Assembly: GCA_002812745.2 (NCBI GenBank)
Contig: NCSJ02000425.1
Coordinates: 1 to 33,334, forward strand
DNA: 33,334 nt
Source: Scytalidium lignicola
Taxonomy: Eukaryota; Ascomycota; Leotiomycetes
Direction: 5' to 3'
The notes under the pieces: model-generated
Seen by the model: only the letters and a program-made list of their open reading frames with translations
Databases searched by the model: none
Told to the model about the DNA's origin: nothing
Made by a program: the position numbers and the translations under genes
In this document: positions 31,575 to 33,334 of the stretch, in pieces
Layout of the letters: each line of letters opens with the position of its first letter
Numbering within the stretch: the first letter of the stretch is position 1

Positions 31575-32518
31575 TCTGCCGGTTCTGCTGCTTCCTTTTT
31601 TTTTTGGGTTCCTTTTTGTCTTTGTATTTTTCTTTCTCTTTCTCTTTCTTCCTATTCCTTCCTACTCTTTTTCCTGATGTCTCCTGGAATGAATTGCTTG
31701 GTCGGACGAGCACGAGTGAAGTTGGACCGAGAGAATTAGAAAAGCCAGGCTGTCGCATGACAAGATGCCGTTTTCTCTTCGCAGCGTTTGGTGGTGGCTT
31801 GCCTCTTTTTTTCTAGAGCACGGTGCTGTGCCGGGATCGCGAGCTGTGGGATGGGATGGGATGGGGGGGGAAAGGCGGAGCCCACAGGCAATGACGTCCG
31901 GGCAGGCTCAGGCGGGTGTTGGTGGACGAGTCGTAGCGAAAGCAGGGACCAAGCAGCAGTAGCTCTGCAGGTCAGTTTGCCGGTGCAGACTCGGCGACAC
32001 GGAAGAGTCGGGGCAGAAGAAGAAGAAAGCGTCGAGTCGTCGTCGTCGTCGCACTGGACGACATATAAAAGAGGATAGATATGTGGAGGAAGAAGAGAAG
32101 AGGGAGGAATGAGTTAAGACTCCCAAGGAAGGAGAGAGATTAGACAGGGAAACAATGCGGGAGAGAGGCGACTAATATTGAATGGAGGTTGGCGGATGAT
32201 TGGGATGGGTGAGTGAGTGCGTGAGCGAGTGCGTGAGCATGAGATAAGTCCCCTCCCCCCAGTTGGCAAGAAGAAAAAGGTCGCGCCACAGCAGGATCGG
32301 GTTGGTCTGGCAGAGATTGGGGCTTGGGTGGGCGCAACTTGTCCTGAGTATTATTGGAGATGGCCGCTCTTTTTGCTAGTTCGTCGTGGTGGTTTAGCTC
32401 CCTCTTGGTGCGACGGGGTGGCAGGTTGGATTGCGCTGGATGCAAAATGCAAGGCTGCTGCAGGTTGGGATGGCTGCTGGCGTGGACTACTGCGGCACAG
32501 GAATGGTAGATGGAAGGT

Positions 32519-32546
32519 GATTGATTGATTGATTGATTGATTGATT
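32519..32546 (+). repeat. GATT tetranucleotide microsatellite
   Basis: Seven perfect GATT units. On the - strand they create the repeated Asn-Gln-Ser-Ile residues of a long but probably non-coding frame. Confidence 0.95.
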
Positions 32547-33334
32547 GCTGGGTGAGATTATTATATTTCCTGCTTGGCTGTTGTCTGGCTGTCTGGTTGT
32601 CTGGTTGTTGGATGTCTGAGTGCATGCTTCCTCTTGTGTCCTGTTCACTTATCGCGGGTGGAAGGAGGGAAGAGGCAGAGGCGGAGGCGGTGGCACACAA
32701 CCAGGGAACAACCAGGGCCAGGACCAACCCCCTCAGGGCAACACAACAGGGCCAACACGGACGCCTGGATCCATTCGTTCGTTCATTGCGACAGTCAGAC
32801 GGTACCGTACATACAGTAAGTAGTTGATGTACAGTACTACCGTATCTAGACCTAATTGCAATCCATCCATCCAATCAATCGGGTCCAGTAATACACTGAT
32901 GATGATGACAGATAATCGATATTTGGGGCTGGCCCCGTTGTTGATAAGGAAACAACTGCCATCCTCCACTGCTCCCGGACGGCGTGAACATGTACATGTA
33001 CAAGGTACAGCAGCATGTCAGCAGCGGGGACAGGCTGCTAGTTCTTCGCCCCATCCACGGCACTTACTGTATTGTCCTGTCCTGTATCTATCCTGTGTTC
33101 TGTGTCCTGTAGTGTGTACTGTAAGTCAGACCCGTCCCGAGCGAGCGAATCCACCACGGTAGATGATTTTAGCAGGGTGGACACTTCGAATCGCTGGACG
33201 CACATGGTTGATGGATGGGGATTTGGGATTTGGGATGTAATTTGATGGATCATGATGGACCGATGAGCGATGGACAATGGACGATGGACCAAAACCAAAA
33301 AGAAAAGAGGGGTGAAACCAAGGCCAAGGGCATG

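Larger units (their letters stand above)
31357..33334. other. upstream region of the receptor gene, no convincing gene
   Basis: Nearly 2 kb with many overlapping low-complexity frames on both strands and none with a known domain. It contains a long pyrimidine tract (about 31591-31675, + strand), GGGAT repeats near 31850, CGTCGT repeats near 32040, TATATAAAAG at about 32063 on the + strand, GTGAGTGAGTGCGTGAGC-type repeats near 32210 and CTGT-rich DNA at 33075-33124. It contains perfect palindromes ACGGTACCGT (32799-32808) and TGTACATGTACA (32991-33002). It most likely holds the promoter and long 5' leader of the receptor gene and possibly that of a + strand gene beyond the window. Confidence 0.5.

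Noticed and set aside
32140..32874. A 244-codon frame on the - strand
   Set aside because: Low-complexity residues from GATT and GTGAGT repeats, no domain and no plausible start context. It overlaps several equally long frames on the other strand.
1..33334. CRISPR arrays, tRNA and rRNA genes
   Set aside because: No regularly spaced repeats and no cloverleaf or rRNA core sequence were recognised by eye. A tRNAscan-SE run would be decisive for tRNAs.

Overview
The window reads as nuclear DNA of a filamentous ascomycete (Pezizomycotina), split into two very different parts. About 28.4 kb on the left is an AT-rich block of dead transposable elements. About 5 kb on the right has ordinary base composition and carries one intact-looking, intron-containing host gene. 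The decay looks like RIP (repeat-induced point mutation): in every recognisable transposon frame, stops sit where one C-to-T or G-to-A change would restore Gln, Arg or Trp, and paired LTR copies differ almost only by such transitions. The species cannot be named from the sequence.

Left to right: the window opens in the 3' end of a chromovirus-type Ty3/Gypsy element (integrase tail, chromodomain, an antisense Cys-containing frame, 3' LTR at 937-1297). A nearly full-length Ty1/Copia coding region follows on the + strand (about 1.5-5.95 kb). Next come a Tc1-like transposase relic with two helix-turn-helix segments (6.4-6.6 kb) and a patch of TAGTAC/TGGTAC words. At 7.7-9.85 kb, in a GC-richer island, lies a decayed DUF3435-type tyrosine recombinase with a C2H2 tail on the - strand. 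The Starship 'captain' recombinases belong to this superfamily, but no Starship boundaries or cargo are visible.

From about 10.7 to 17.4 kb there is a Helitron. Its Rep/helicase pseudogene (12.15-16.44 kb, - strand) is flanked by two unrecognised, equally decayed + strand frames: one convergent (11.20-12.05 kb, with a plausible 51-nt intron and Ala-Pro hexamer repeats) and one divergent (16.57-17.42 kb). The second stays in a single frame for about 280 codons and every stop in it can be repaired by one C-to-T reversal. These two frames are the best candidates for something undescribed.

From 17.8 to 28.4 kb are three Gypsy copies in the same orientation: copy A (LTR, gag, protease, start of reverse transcriptase), a reversed Copia gag fragment, copy B (LTR and gag), and copy C, whose 5' LTR begins inside B's gag zinc knuckle. 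Copy C runs through gag, protease, reverse transcriptase, RNase H and into integrase, then stops abruptly near 28.37 kb.

The host part holds one - strand gene (two exons, 31356-31028 and 30854-29594, 529 aa). It encodes a seven-transmembrane protein of the fungal rhodopsin-like/SAT4 family with a long cytoplasmic tail carrying the motif DVGGLL three times. About 2 kb upstream of it is rich in microsatellites and short palindromes and shows no convincing gene. Single N bases recur beside A/T homopolymers and look like consensus artefacts. No rRNA, tRNA or CRISPR array was recognised.
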